This document shows positions 47,418 through 58,915 of a DNA stretch of 64,000 bases, piece after piece. The DNA is from Elmis aenea (lineage: Eukaryota; Arthropoda; Insecta; Coleoptera; Elmidae). Position 1 is the stretch's first letter. The number at the start of each line of letters is the position of its first letter. Under the pieces are notes generated by a model. It did not search any database and had not been told where the DNA came from. It saw only the letters and a program-made list of their open reading frames with translations. The DNA is taken from contig OX393577.1 in the NCBI GenBank assembly GCA_947652605.1, positions 20,153,466-20,217,465 of the forward strand. Direction: 5' to 3'. The translations under genes were made by a program, and so were the position numbers.

Positions 47418-48049
47418 ATTTCAAGTTGTCATATATTTAAAACGTTAATGTAAAACCAAATGCACGAAACATTTTAATTAAGGCAAAACTTTAAAGGCAA
47501 AAATATAACATTTCCAACAAACGAGTTTTGTTTATAAAAGCCAGTGGTGAGCTGGACCCAAGAATTGTAAACTTGAGAGGATGTCCCATTTCCAAAAGGT
47601 TCATATAAATCGGAACCAACCGATGTCTTAGATATTATCTATGTTCTGTGGATATTATGTCAAATGACAAGTCAACTTTAACGCATGTCATAAATTTTTT
47701 AAAAGGTGCGTATTTATAAGCTTTACAAAGTTTCGGTCTTGAGTGCTGATACATATGGTTTGAAATTATCGCCTTTTACTTGTATAGGGTAAGGTGGGGC
47801 ACAGTGAAACAAACTGAATTTCGCACCTCTCAACATGCGTAAGTAGTAGCACTCGCGCAGCAACAAACGTGACTGCTGTCCATGGTGTTATTTTAAAATT
47901 TACCGTCACTGTCGTTATTTGGTGTTTTGGGTATATAAAAGTAAATTTTGGCAAATTTGAATAAGAGTTGTATTTAGCATTCCGTGCGTAGTATTAATAT
48001 TGTTTAAACGGTGTTACGATGCACTTACGTGTACCGCACACAACGTATA

Positions 48050-48250
48050 CAGGGTGGTGCTTTTTTCGTTGCTCACCATTGCTATCTTGGAAACTGTAAG
48101 AGAAACAAGGGCGGTTAAATTAGAGAAAAGTTGAACATTTTTATGGCGATTAAGAATCTGAAAAGAAATCTTTTCTCTAATTTAACCGACCTTGTATCTC
48201 TTACCGTTTCCAAGATAGCAATGGTGAGCATCGAAAAAAGCACCACCCTG
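48050..48250. mobile_element. TA-flanked palindromic element T (201 bp)
   Basis: CAGGGTGGTGCTTTTTTCGT is inverted at the right, with TA flanks. It is the smallest member of the shared-head group: essentially two heads back to back (CTATCTTGG, GTAAGAGA, GGTTAAATTAGAG). Confidence 0.85.
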
Positions 48251-49682
48251 TATACGTATACGACGACGTTATGTACGACGACGATAACGACGTTAGAAGA
48301 TAAGTAAGACGAACGTTACGATGCTAATCTACTCGTTCGAGTTCTTTAAATGTTGGGATCGACGTCGGCGCTTGGGCTTGGAACCCACTAATAATGGAAA
48401 GTCGCTTTGAATTGTTTTAAATAGTTCATTTACACAACTTAGAAGTTTGGTCACTACAATACCGAACTGTTAACTTGAATAAGCTTACATTGAATATCGG
48501 AGCTTATCAGAATGAGTCTGATTTGAATTAGAATCGATATTGGAATCAACTAGAATGAATCGAATGAATGAATTAGAACTAGAATACTTAAAACTATGTA
48601 CAGTTTGTCAAACTTAGCTTTGCGTTTCATTTTTGTAGAAGATGCGCAAACGTTAAACAGCATTCGGAGGAAAAAGGATAAGTAGCACGGGCGAGAAATA
48701 TTACTATAAAAGTACAATCGGTGTCAACAGCAATACAATCCAGCACAAATCGAACACAATGGACAAAACCTCAGGTGTAGATATTTAAAATAAAATATTT
48801 ATCAGCATTAAAGGGGTCCAATTCCTGACATATCACTGTCTGTATCTGAACTCGTATTTAATTTTAATTCTTGACAGAAACCCCATTTTAGCCACTAAAA
48901 CAATTTTGATAAAACTCACTTTTCGCTTGAGTGTACTAGGTACTTAAGACAATTTAAAACAGGCTCACCTCCTTTTTTCTTTAGTTTTGATTTAGACAAA
49001 CGAAATTTAAAACATGTGATATGTGCAAAAAATCGGATTTTCTGAACATACCTATGTGCACTTTTATTTCACTTCCGGTTTCGACGAAAATGACCCTAAC
49101 TTTGATACTTCAAATGGAACACCTTATTTTTTGTTACATTTTTGGAAAGAGGAAGCAATTCTGAATACAACTGTACTATTTTAGTAAATTATTATAACCT
49201 CAAATAATTTTTGAACAAAAATTAAATTTTTCATTAAGTGTGCGATGACCTGTATAAATTAAATTTTATTCAACTGCCATGCCTGCACTCGCCTACGGCT
49301 AGCGAAAATTTATGTCGAAAAGTTCCCAATTCTTTGACAGGCTTCCCAACCTGTGTAGTAAACCGTGCACACGGTAAGCAAAAAGCACACTTGTCTAGAA
49401 ATGTCAAAGTAGACATGTCAAACTTGACAGTTAACAGCGTACGTACAAATGTGTTTACTATTAGCAAAAAAAAAACGAGTAAAATCGTATGTATTATGTG
49501 ATCGTAGAAAAAGCTGGATTCATAACAGGTTGTAAAGCAATTACGCACTCGTGGAAATACGCACTCGCCGCTACGCGGCTCCGTGCGCAACTTTTCTACT
49601 CGTGCGTAATATGCTTTTTCTACGAACACTAATGTAAATGACTGTTACCGCACAGCCTGCATGCATAGTAAGTGAGTCATAA

Positions 49683-49820
49683 TGGTGCCTGTCTACGTGA
49701 GAGTAAACTACTCTCGATAGCAGCGTCGCCAAGGATACAGCCAATCGCGAGTTACTCTCAGGGGCTGTATCCTTGGCGACGCTGCTATCGAGAGTAGTTT
49801 ACTCACGTGGACAGGCACCA
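49683..49820. mobile_element. Harbinger-like MITE U (138 bp)
   Basis: TGGTGCCTGTCTACGTGAGA is inverted at the right (one mismatch), and TAA stands on both sides, as for PIF/Harbinger. Nearly the whole element is one hairpin (GGATACAGCC loop). Confidence 0.75.
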
Positions 49821-49981
49821 TAACGCACGGTAAGCAAAACGCACACGGCTAGAAATGTCAAAGTAGGCTTACGTCAAACACTGCCTGCATGCATATAGTA
49901 AGTGTGTAAGTCCGCGTTCACAATGGACGTAGTAGATAGCAGATAGTGTTTAGTAGATAACAGATAGTGGTTAGTGGTTAG

Positions 49982-50208
49982 TAGGGGTGGGCGATATATC
50001 GATAAATATCGATATAATTTTGATATCGATATTCCGACATTCCGATATATCGATATTTTAAGGGCGAGAAGCTTTTTTTTTTTTTTTAAGTTCACCAGTC
50101 TCTTTTTTCACTGTTTTACCGACTTTTTCGCGCCGCTTTTATATCGAAATTTCGATATATCGATATATCGATATTCCGATATCGAAATTTGGATATCGCC
50201 CACCCCTA
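49982..50208. mobile_element. hAT-like MITE filled with ATATCGAT (227 bp)
   Basis: Ends TAGGGGTGGGCGATAT and the inverse are bracketed by an exact 8-bp duplication GTGGTTAG (49974-49981, 50209-50216). The interior is mostly ATATCGATATC palindromic units. Confidence 0.85.
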
Positions 50209-50460
50209 GTGGTTAGTGCGTAATACGTAAAAAGTCCGTAATAAAATGTTTACTTGGATACGGGTAGCAACCGACTTTTTTGTAGCGCACCACAGAACCT
50301 CTGCTTCCATAATTTACAGCAAGATCTTTAATATTTGTTAAACAAAGTAAAGTATCTATGTTTTTAATGTTTCAAATTAATTATTTTCTCTGGCACTGAC
50401 AGTTAAATTTGATAAACAACCTTCCGCGTTTAAATTGAGGTTATGTGGTGCGCTACAAAC

Positions 50461-51040
50461 CATTGAATAAAAAGATAAAGGAAGGAGCTTTTAATATTAT
50501 ACTGCAGCGTTTGAGCGGCGACGGAAATGACGAAATAAATGGCCTCTGATGGCGGCCGGTTTTGACAGGTCAAACAGTCAACAAATTTAGGGTTTTATGT
50601 GCTACAATGGTTAGCTGCAGATCTTGTAGTCTTAATAAGTCAAAAAATGTTGAAGAGTAAAAGATTACGTTTCATAGGTAAGTAGACATTAATATTTTGT
50701 AGTGTAATCATGTATTGAAAATTTGATGTGGTCTGTCAAAATGGTATGTCATATCAGTGGCGTGCACTTTTGTACAGCATATTTTTTAACTCTCATAATA
50801 AACAATCCTATATTGAAATATGCTGTCGTTTTTTTAATTCCCTCAACCACGAAACAAGAAATAAATAAGTAAATAACAGGCTCAATTCAAAACAAAGCAA
50901 ATATTTAGATTAATAAATACATATTTAAAAATGTTAGATACGCCACTGAGAAGCGGAAACATGCATCCGCCATATTGAGAGGCTAACCTGGACGCCTTAG
51001 TATCGCTATAACGCTCCTTCCTTTATCTTTTTATTCAATG
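50461..51040. mobile_element. hAT-like MITE W (580 bp)
   Basis: A 28-bp perfect terminal inverted repeat starts CATTGAATAAAAAGATAAAG. An exact 8-bp duplication CTACAAAC flanks it (50453-50460, 51041-51048). No coding capacity recognised. Confidence 0.88.
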
Positions 51041-51944
51041 CTACAAACAAGCCGGTTGTTACCTGTATCCAAGTAAACATTTTATTACGGACTTTTTACG
51101 TATTACGCACTAACCACTAACCACTATCTGTTATCTACTAAATACTATCTGCTATCTACTACGTTCATTGTGAACGCAGACTTATAATGGTTATAAGGCA
51201 CGGTAAGTAAAACGCGCACTTGTCTAGAAACGTCAAAGTAGGGTTACGTCAAAATTGACATGTGTATATAACCCAAAAAGCTGTTATAATAGTGTGTATT
51301 ATGTGGTAGTGGAAAAAGTAAGCTACATAACTCGAGTTGTAAAGCAATTACGCACTCGTGGAAATACGCACTTGCCGCTACGCGGCTTCGTGCGCAACTT
51401 TTCCACTCGTGCGTAATATACTTCTTACAACTCTTGTTTTGTAATATACTATTTTGAATTCTTTCTCAAAATAAAATAGTGTTTCGTTGTACCCCTTGAG
51501 AAAAGTATGAGTGTTTTAACCAACCCCAGACATGGGGCACTTTGAAACATGGTTTTTGTAACAAATAACTGCTTACTTCTTAAATTTTGTTTTCTAACAA
51601 GAATTAATTCAATTACTTATTAGGTACATTAACAAGTGCCATCTTTTATATGTGCTTGTTTTTTGTTTTAATAAATATACTGAAAAAGTTATGCCAAAAA
51701 ACAAATTTTGTGTTTTAACGTGCCCCACCTTACCCTACTTCCTTTTTCACTTAAAATATTGTTGCTAGTCTAGAGTGACCTACAATTTTAATCTAAAATT
51801 TTCAAAGACTAGGTACTTATCTAAAATGTTTCCCTTTGGTGTTTCTTAGTTCCTTGAGTAAAACACAGGTTCGGCGTGTTATGCACAGAATCACTACGCT
51901 CTGCTGTAGCACTGTAGCTATACACACTACACGAGTTCAGGTTT

Positions 51945-52390
51945 GACTCTTTTGAGCCTTCTTTTCAAACCAGCATTATCTAGAAGTTGCAGCACCTCCG
52001 TGTTACCGTGAGCGTGGAGTCTTTCCTCTTGTTTTTCTGCAAACTTCTTGATCTTTTCTCTGACAGTTGAGATCTTTAGATCTCTGTGAAGGTGGTCGTT
52101 CCGATAGTACCATAGATCATCGACAAAACCACAGAGAACCTATTTTGAAAGGCATGGATCTTATCTATGTTGCTTTTGGCTGCACTTTCCCAGAGCTGAA
52201 TCTCATAAGTTCAGACTTGCTTTAAGATTTGTTTGTACAGTAGTAACTTGTCATGCACAGCAATTGTGATTTCTTCCAATTAAAAGTACATGTTTTTGTA
52301 TTTAAGACCAAGTCCTTTTCTTTTTTCTTTATGTGTTTTTTTCATCGAAGACGAATACCTAGACTCATTCCCAAGTATTTTGCTGTATTG
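51945..52390 (-). pseudogene. Decayed Jockey-clade ORF2 C-terminus
   Basis: Minus-strand fragments AKYLGMSLGIRLR (about 52345-52390), IQLWESAAKSNIDKIHAFQN (about 52145-52205) and VLQLLDNAGLKRRLKRVK (about 51945-52000) line up with the C-terminus of the Jockey copy at 55055-58113, from which it differs by stops and indels. Confidence 0.7.
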
Positions 52391-52683
52391 CAATGTGGAA
52401 TTCTGGAATGTCGCAAGTGTACTGACACTAAATTTGTTTGGTTTAATAAAACGTGATATGCTTGTTTATATGGTTTATGCAGTTTATATGGGGCGCTAAC
52501 GCTACAAAGTAAATATTTTTATATTAGTTAGTTGAAAAGTATGAGGTTGTAACAATTTTTTTTTAAATACGTCTTTCGCGTCATAGCTTTTTACGTATCC
52601 TTATTGTTTTTACTGTTTTTGCAATTTTAATTGCAAAGGGTTTGCTAATTTTGCGAAATTGAATTTATTTGTCATTGTTTCAG

Positions 52684-53032
52684 CCATTAGCCGCATCCGA
52701 TGCCAAAATACCCAGGATAGATTCGGCAGTTTTATCTGACAGCAACGATTCTTTGACACCACATAGGCACACATTTCACGCTATTAAGAAGTATAAGGTG
52801 AGTGTAATTACAGTTATTTATGTTTTATAATATTCCAACTTCCAACAACGTATTTTTGTGTATTAAAGTCTGTAAGTTATTAATGTCAGCAATATTTCTG
52901 TTTCTTTTGTAGCATTTGGTATATTTAGGATGGCTATCAAATGACGAAATGGTGGCAGTTGAAGTAAATCCTTTAAGTCTCTTTGAACAATTACCTCCTT
53001 GTTTAAAACAACATACATTTGGAACGAAGTAA
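52684..53032 (+). CDS. UTP4: UTP4/cirhin, last two exons (6 and 7)
   Basis: Exons 52684-52797 (PLAASDAKIPRI ... HAIKKYK) and 52913-53032 (HLVYLGWLSNDEMVAVEVNP ... LPPCLKQHTFGTK, TAA) continue the frame left open at 31600 with matching phase. The ending, VE followed by LPP and K..FG, is the cirhin C-terminus, and the total of 684 residues matches the family. AATAAA at 53049-53054. Confidence 0.92.
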
Positions 53033-53048
53033 TTGTAAGATTAATATA

Positions 53049-53054
53049 AATAAA
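53049..53054 (+). promoter_or_regulatory. Polyadenylation signal of UTP4
   Basis: AATAAA 17 bp after the stop codon; a very short 3' UTR is implied. Confidence 0.6.
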
Positions 53055-53995
53055 GTTTTTATCCATATAATTTGTTTATTTAAATAAGCTAATGATACAT
53101 AAACTTAAATAAAAAAAAAAACGTTTTATTTTTCTTAATGATCTTAAAAACTACTTTTCAGAATGGTTCGAAATTCTCGATTTTAAGCATTACACACTTA
53201 TTTTTTGTTTGTTTAACTGCTAGAGGCTAGTCTTAGGGTGTTTTGAACATGTTCAGAAAATGCAAAGACTATTGCAAAACTTTTGATTCTTTTCTTTTTT
53301 TATATATAAATAAGTTTATTAGCAATCAGAGTCATCACTAGACAGTCTTTGAGCTAATGAGTTGGCGCGTGCAAGAGCTTGTGTTGCTTGCACTGGTGAC
53401 ATGGAGAGATGAACAGTGAACGTCCATCGAGGTCACCTCAGTTTTCGTTTAAATCTGCTGGCCAGCGTCTCTTCAGTATTCTGCCATGTAGAGGTTGTAG
53501 CAGCTTCTCTAGTAGTGGGTTTGGGTGAGATTTAAGTTTTATATTGTAGGGAATTTTTAGGTCTATATGTAATGTGTGGTTTGATACGAACCACGGCGCG
53601 TTTGTTATAGCTCGAAGAGTTTTGGAATGAGTTCTCTGTATAGTTTCTATGTGAGATTTGGCTGCACAGCCCCAGAGCTCCACTCCGTAGGTTCAGATCG
53701 GTTTAATATGACGCTTTTATGCATAAGTAATTTGTTTTCTCTTCGTCCAATCAGCCAATACAACTCCTCAATTCTCAGCTCGATCTGTTTTTTTTTTTAA
53801 TGTGGGCTTTCCAGTTAACCTTGCTGTCTAGGCGAAGACCAAGATATTTGACAGTTTCTACTTGTGGTATCACCTCTTGACTACGGCGTACTGTCGGACA
53901 TCGTTCTTTTCTGAGAGTAAATGTTATATGGGATGATTTTGATCCATTTGCTTTTATTTTCCACTGTCTCGGCCAGGCCTCGAGTATTTCTAAAT

Positions 53996-54510
53996 TAGGG
54001 TTACCATATCCTGGTGACTTGAAAAGAGGACACCATAGATAGGTGATTAAAAAAAAATGGGTGTGAATTCCATTTCGCAACTAACACCAAAACACTTCTT
54101 TTTTAATTAAGCTTTCTTATACTTCTCTGAAGACTGGATTTTTTAAATCAAAGTTTTGTTGCTTTTTAAATAACACAAAAAATTCTGACAAGACACTTTC
54201 GTTTTGGCATGATTAATTCAAAACAGAACGATATTTAATTATGCAATAAATAAAAGTAAAAGGTAACAAATTTTTGCACCACGCACGCAACCTGTCAATT
54301 CTCCCGCGGTAGACTTCTATAACCACTGTTTCTGAATGCAGTTATGTCTGAACGTAACCCAGGTGCAATTTTAGTAAGCAAATTTCAAATAAATGAGCGG
54401 GAAGTAAAAAACCCGGACTTTTTTACATATTTTTAAAACCCGGCCGGACAGAAATTTAAGGTCTTAAAAAGAGGACATGTCCGGGGAAAAGAGGACGTAT
54501 GGTAACCCTA
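53996..54510. mobile_element. Inverted-end element with 7-bp duplication in Jockey A (515 bp)
   Basis: TAGGGTTACCATA inverts at the right, and TCTAAAT is duplicated (53989-53995, 54511-54517). Removing insert plus one copy restores the Jockey frame (LQGHLEILEAW). Inner repeats include AAAAGAGGACA and TGTCCGGGGAAAAGAGGACG. Superfamily unclear; a 7-bp duplication is unusual. Confidence 0.78.
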
Positions 54511-55054
54511 TCTAAATGTCCTTGAAGCTTATGTGACGCGATGTTAGGGTCTGTATGTATCGATAATATGGCTGTGTCATCGGCGACGGTACCAGTAATT
54601 ATATCTGTAGAAATTGGTAAATCTGAAGTGGATAAGACGTACAAGAGGGGACCAAGAATGCTTTCTTGTGGCACTACAGATTGGGTTGGAAAGCGGGTAG
54701 AAGTTTCTTCGTTTACTTTTGTTAAAAATTTCCTTTCCTCATAGGCGCCGACTTTCTAAACTCGCTAGGGGGGCAGGAGATACTCATTAACTACAATAGG
54801 TAACAGGTAACATGAACGTTTAAAAAATCGGTTAACCGTTATTTTTTGTCCGTAAAAGTGATTTTTAACCGAAACCGTTATTTTTAATGGCAAAAAACGG
54901 TAACCTTTTTTAATAAAAATTACTTTAAAAAAATAAAAAATCTGTATTAAATACGATTAGTTTACCAATATTTATTACTGAACGCTTGATTGTAGGTACA
55001 TATATTATAAAATTATAATTAGATAGGAGCATTTTTATTTCATAATTTGTATTT

Positions 55055-58000
55055 GAGTCGAAAATAAGCAACAAAAACAAGTTACTGCTGTGGCAACCTA
55101 TGCTCAAGTAACAAGAAACGAAGAACAAATAGAGACAGCTGGTAATACTGATTCTATCACATTAATGCTGCAGAAATTAATAACACAAATGGATAAACAA
55201 GAGGAATTTAATAAAACAGTTCTGGAAAGACTAGACAGGCTAGAAAACAGTAATAAATACCGATAGAAAACAGCAATGACCTGTGATCTTCAATGGAACA
55301 CACAGCACCAGCAAGAGTTATTGCTAATGTTAGAAACTCACAAAGTAGATATATGCTTGATATCAGAAACCCATTTTACTAACCAGAAACACATCAAACT
55401 AAGAGGATACCAAGTTTACCACGCCCTTCATCCGCAAAATACGGCCAGAGGTGGAGCCGCAATTATAGTAAAAAATACCATATCACATCACGAACGCGAA
55501 AAAATAGAGACTGCAGAAATACAAGCAGCTAGTATCTGTGTTAAAACAAAGAAATATGTATTCACCATTGCGGCAGCGTACTTCCCTCCCAGATATAATC
55601 TTAAAAGAGAAGTCTATACTAACTTCTTATTAACCCTTGGTGAAAAATTTGTCCTGGGTGGAGACTTTAATGCTAAAAATACTTGTTGGGGATCAAGACT
55701 TACCACAACGAAAGGTAAAGAACTATATCATGCTATTACAAAACTTAAATGCAGATGGCATTCTACCGGCAAACCCACCTATTGGCCAACTGATGAAAAT
55801 AAAATTCCCGATCTGTTGGATTTCTTTATCTCAAGACAAATTGCTACAAATTATATAAAGATAGAAGATGTTGAAGAACTGTTATCAGACCATTCACCAA
55901 TTCTTCTAACAATAAGTGAAAATATCATAACAAGAGAACTTAACCCCACATTAACTAATAAAGGAACAGATTGGAAAAATTTTCAGTTAGAGCTTAGTGA
56001 AAGACTTCAATTAAATGTGCCAATAAGAACAATCGAACATTTGGAACAAGAAGAAGAGAAATTTATGATAAACGTTCAGCAGGCTGCCTGGAACAATACG
56101 CCTAAGATAAAAAGAAAAACTATAGGTAACAATTATCCTAAAGAAATACGAGAACTAATCAAGGAAAAAAGAAAAGCTAGAAATATATGGCAAAGATCCA
56201 GAACAACGGAGAACAAAAATAGGTTAAATAATCTAACGCAGCAATTACGAAGAGAAATCACGAAAATAAAAAACGAATCTGTCAACACTTACTTAGGTGA
56301 ATTAACGGACGACCAAAGCACCGACTACTCACTTTGGAAGGCTGCTAAAAAGATCAACAGGCCAATAAAACATATCCCACCAATCCGAAGAGAAGACAAA
56401 ACATGGGCAAGTGATGCTAAACAAAAAGTGGAAGCCTTTGCCGAATACTTGGAAAATACTTTTCAACCATATGCCGAACAGACTGAAATCGATTACCCAG
56501 ATGAAATTATTGAAAACGAAAACATAAAATTAACTACTCCAAAGGAAGTAAAAGAAGTAATAAAGAAACATATCAATCCCAAAAAAGCCCCTGGGTTCGA
56601 CTTGATTACTGGAGAGATCTTAAAGCGATTACCAAAAAAAGGTATTGTAAAACTTACAAATCTAATAAATGCCGCTTTCCGACTACAATATGTTCCTATT
56701 ATATGGAAAACAGCCGAAGTAATAATGTTACCAAAACCGGGGAAACCTATAGATGAGATTACATCGTATAGGCCAATTTCACTTCTACCTATAATATCAA
56801 AACTTTTTGAAAAGCTGCTATTAAAAAGGATGAACAACATAATCGAGAGAAAAAAACTTATTCCACCACATCAGTTTTGATTTCGTGACAAACACTCTAC
56901 CGTAGACCAGGTTCATCGAATAATCAATGACATAGAGAAGTCATTAGAAGAAGAAAAAATTTGTTCGGCAACATTCCTCGATGTTGCTAAAGCATTTGAC
57001 AAAGTCTGGCATAAAGGACTACTAATAAAATTGAAGAAAATGCTTCCTGTTCAATATAGTCAGCTCCTGGAGTCATATCTATCTCAGCGAACGTTTAAGG
57101 TCAAAATGGAAAACGAGTACTCAGAACTGAGGTTTATAAGAGCAGGGGTACCTCAAGGAAGTGTCCTTGGACCGGTATTGTACCTGCTGTATACACATGA
57201 CATTCCAGAAACAGAAAACGTAAAACTCGCCACATTTGCCGACGACACCGCAGTTCTAACTACAGGAGCAACCATAGAAGAAACAACAGAAAATCTCCAA
57301 AGCGCAATTAATCAAATATATGCATGGACAAAACAGTGGCATATAAAAATCAACGAAGAAAAATCTGTTCACGTTAATTTCACCAACAAAAGAATAAACT
57401 ACCTACCAGTGTATCTAAATAATAATATAATCCCTTGCAAAAAGACTGCTAAATAGCTTGGCCTAAACTTAGACGTCAAGTTAAAATGGAAGGAACACGT
57501 CAAAAAGAAAACGGAACAGCTTAAGAAAGTATAGAGATATGTATTGGCTGATAGGAAGAAATTCCCAGCTTTCTATCCAAAACAAACTGCTCCTATACAA
57601 ACAGGTGCTCAAGCCTGTTTGGACAAATGGCCTTCAATTATGGGGCTGTACCAAAAAAAGCAACTACAACAACTGTCTTCAAATATTCCAAAACCGCGTA
57701 TTAAGAAGCATAGTAAATGCCCCTTGGTATGTTCGGAACAGCAACTTACACCGGGAACTCCAGGTAGAATCTGTCCAGGAAGAAATTAAAAAAGCTGCCA
57801 AAAGCCACGAGGAGAGGCTCCACAGACATTCCAACATTGAAGTGCTCCAACTTCTCGATAATCAACAACTAGTGCGTAGGCTCAAACGGATTAAACCGTT
57901 TGAACTTGTGTAGACTTAAAGTGTACAAAAGCAGAGTACAGTGCTATGTAGCCACAGTAGTGTAGTGTAGATTGTAATAGTGACTAGGATTGACCATTGG

Positions 58001-58113
58001 CGACATCCAGACTCAAACACAAACGTAGTAAATTAGGTTAAAGTTAAAATGTTTATTAATCTATTGGATTAGGTGCATTGCAAATTTTAAATAATTAAAA
58101 AAAAAAAAAAAAT
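55055..58113 (+). mobile_element. Jockey-clade non-LTR retrotransposon copy B (5'-truncated, 3.06 kb)
   Basis: Target duplication ATTTGTATTT at 55045-55054 and 58114-58123. It starts within ORF1: frame 55066-55266 encodes QVTAVATYAQVTRNEEQIET to LERLDRLENSNKYR, a Jockey ORF1 tail. ORF2 follows after 9 bp. It ends in a run of about 17 A before the second duplication. It sits in the AACCGGTT-rich element. Confidence 0.9.
55276..57913 (+). pseudogene. Jockey B ORF2: endonuclease-reverse transcriptase with two stops and a frameshift
   Basis: About 880 codons. An APE-type endonuclease is seen at the start (SETHF at residues 30-34, GGDFN 128-132, SDHSP 204-208), then RT blocks (KKAPGFDLITGEILK, YRPISLLPIISK, AGVPQGSVLGPVLY, catalytic FADD at 57235-57246) and the Jockey C-terminus (RDMYWLIGRNSQL, LWGCTKKSN). 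Lesions: TGA at 56878 where Gly is expected (QF*FRDK), TAG at 57454 where Tyr is expected, and a frameshift between about 57520 and 57539. Few lesions in 2.6 kb imply a recent insertion, now inactive. Confidence 0.9.
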
Positions 58114-58915
58114 ATTTGTATTTCTAATCTGAATAATGACAAAAACCGGGTTTTTAAGCGGTTTTCAAAACCGGTTCATAAGTTAAATCGGTTTTTTACG
58201 AAAAAAAAACAGTATTTAAACAAAAACGATTATAAAAATAAAGTTCTCGATTTCGGTTAACCGTTGACCAATTTTTGTTTTGTTTCGAGCCCTGATAGGT
58301 ACAAAATTAAAGTTTATTCAAAATACTAATTAAATAAATTACATAGTTAAATAAAATATAAATTAATTATAAAAAGTAACATCTTAACTGTTATTGCCGG
58401 AAAAAGTGAAAAGAACTAACAGATTAAAAGAAAATATTTACGAGAGAAAAAAGCAATTAGACATTTTCATATTTTTTGCTATAACATCTGAAGTGCGAAG
58501 AATTTTGTACTTTTGTTAACTAAATGCTTTGGTAAAAAATATATTTTATCTTTAAATAGCAGGAATTTACTTGAAAGGATGATGGCACACAACTGGTCAA
58601 CTGTTAACAGCTTGGGGTTAAGAAATGAGAACGATAAATGTACGATGCACAAGTAGGTAGGTAGGTATTGGTACATAGTCTCAGTTCAGTCTCAGAATGG
58701 ACAAAAAAACAAAGTTTGGCACTAAATGTAAGTTGTATTCGAACGTGATTAGCCTTTGCGATGTCGCATGGGGGCGATGCCCCCCTAGTTCAATCTGTAC
58801 GGGGGCACGAGCCCCGTTGCCCCCGTGTAGTCGGCGCCTATGCCTTTCCTTCAGATATGATTTCAGTAAATTAAAGTACTTGTGTGGGAGATTTTGTTTG
58901 ATCTTAAATAGCAGG

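Larger units (their letters stand above)
49907..51184. mobile_element. Inverted-repeat element V (1.28 kb) containing two hAT-like MITEs
   Basis: TAAGTCCGCGTTCACAATGG followed by GTAGTAGATAGCAGATAG is mirrored at the right (GAACGCAGACTTA). Each arm has tandem GATAGTGGTTAGT-like units. Inner arms also pair (AATAAAATGTTTACTTGGAT). Interrupted by 49982-50208 and 50461-51040. Confidence 0.7.
49365..51440. repeat. Direct repeat pair, about 250 bp each, 1.6 kb apart
   Basis: Copies at about 49365-49640 and 51197-51440 share CTTGTCTAGAAA, GTCAAAGTAG, TAAAGCAATTACGCACTCGT and CGCTACGCGGCT, with moderate divergence. A partial third copy is at about 49823-49880. Nature unknown; GC content is higher than the surroundings. 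Confidence 0.65.
47787..51735. mobile_element. TA-flanked element S with nested MITEs (3.95 kb composite)
   Basis: GGGTAAGGTGGGGCAC at the left is exactly inverted at the right (GTGCCCCACCTTACCC), with TA on both sides (47785-47786, 51736-51737). No transposase is recognised inside. The interior carries palindrome T, MITE U, inverted-repeat element V with two hAT-like MITEs, and a direct repeat pair (about 49365-49640 and 51197-51440). Confidence 0.75.
54804..58294. mobile_element. AACCGGTT-rich hAT-like element, copy 2, split by Jockey B
   Basis: 54804-55054 and 58114-58294 align with the left and right halves of the intact 600-1077 element (ACCGTTATTTTTT, ATTACTGAACGCTTGATTG, AAATAAAGTTCTCGATTTCG). 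Ends CAGGTAAC and GAGCCCTG carry a 7-of-8 duplication ATAGGTAA/ATAGGTAC. Confidence 0.82.
54740..58842. mobile_element. hAT-like element inside Jockey A (own sequence about 600 bp)
   Basis: CATAGGCGCCGACT inverts at the right (AGTCGGCGCCTATG). An exact 8-bp duplication CCTTTCCT flanks it (54732-54739, 58843-58850). The Jockey frame reads through the restored site (LLKSYLKERKFL). Subterminal AGGGGGGC / GCCCCCC blocks also pair. Most of its length is the next insertion. Confidence 0.85.
53438..58915 (-). pseudogene. Jockey-clade retrotransposon copy A, split by two insertions
   Basis: Read on the minus strand: LFKIKQNLPHKYFNLLKSYL (58915 to 58851), then after the 4.1-kb hAT-like insert KERKFLTKVNEETSTRF, SILGPLLYVL and the catalytic VADDTAIL, then after the 515-bp insert LEILEAWPRQWKIKANGSKS, VKYLGLRLDSKVNWKAHIKK, a frameshifted LYWLIGRRENKL, and WGCAAKSHIETIQRTHSKTL to a stop at 53438-53440. 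The endonuclease part is absent. It is the oldest layer of this stack. Confidence 0.82.
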
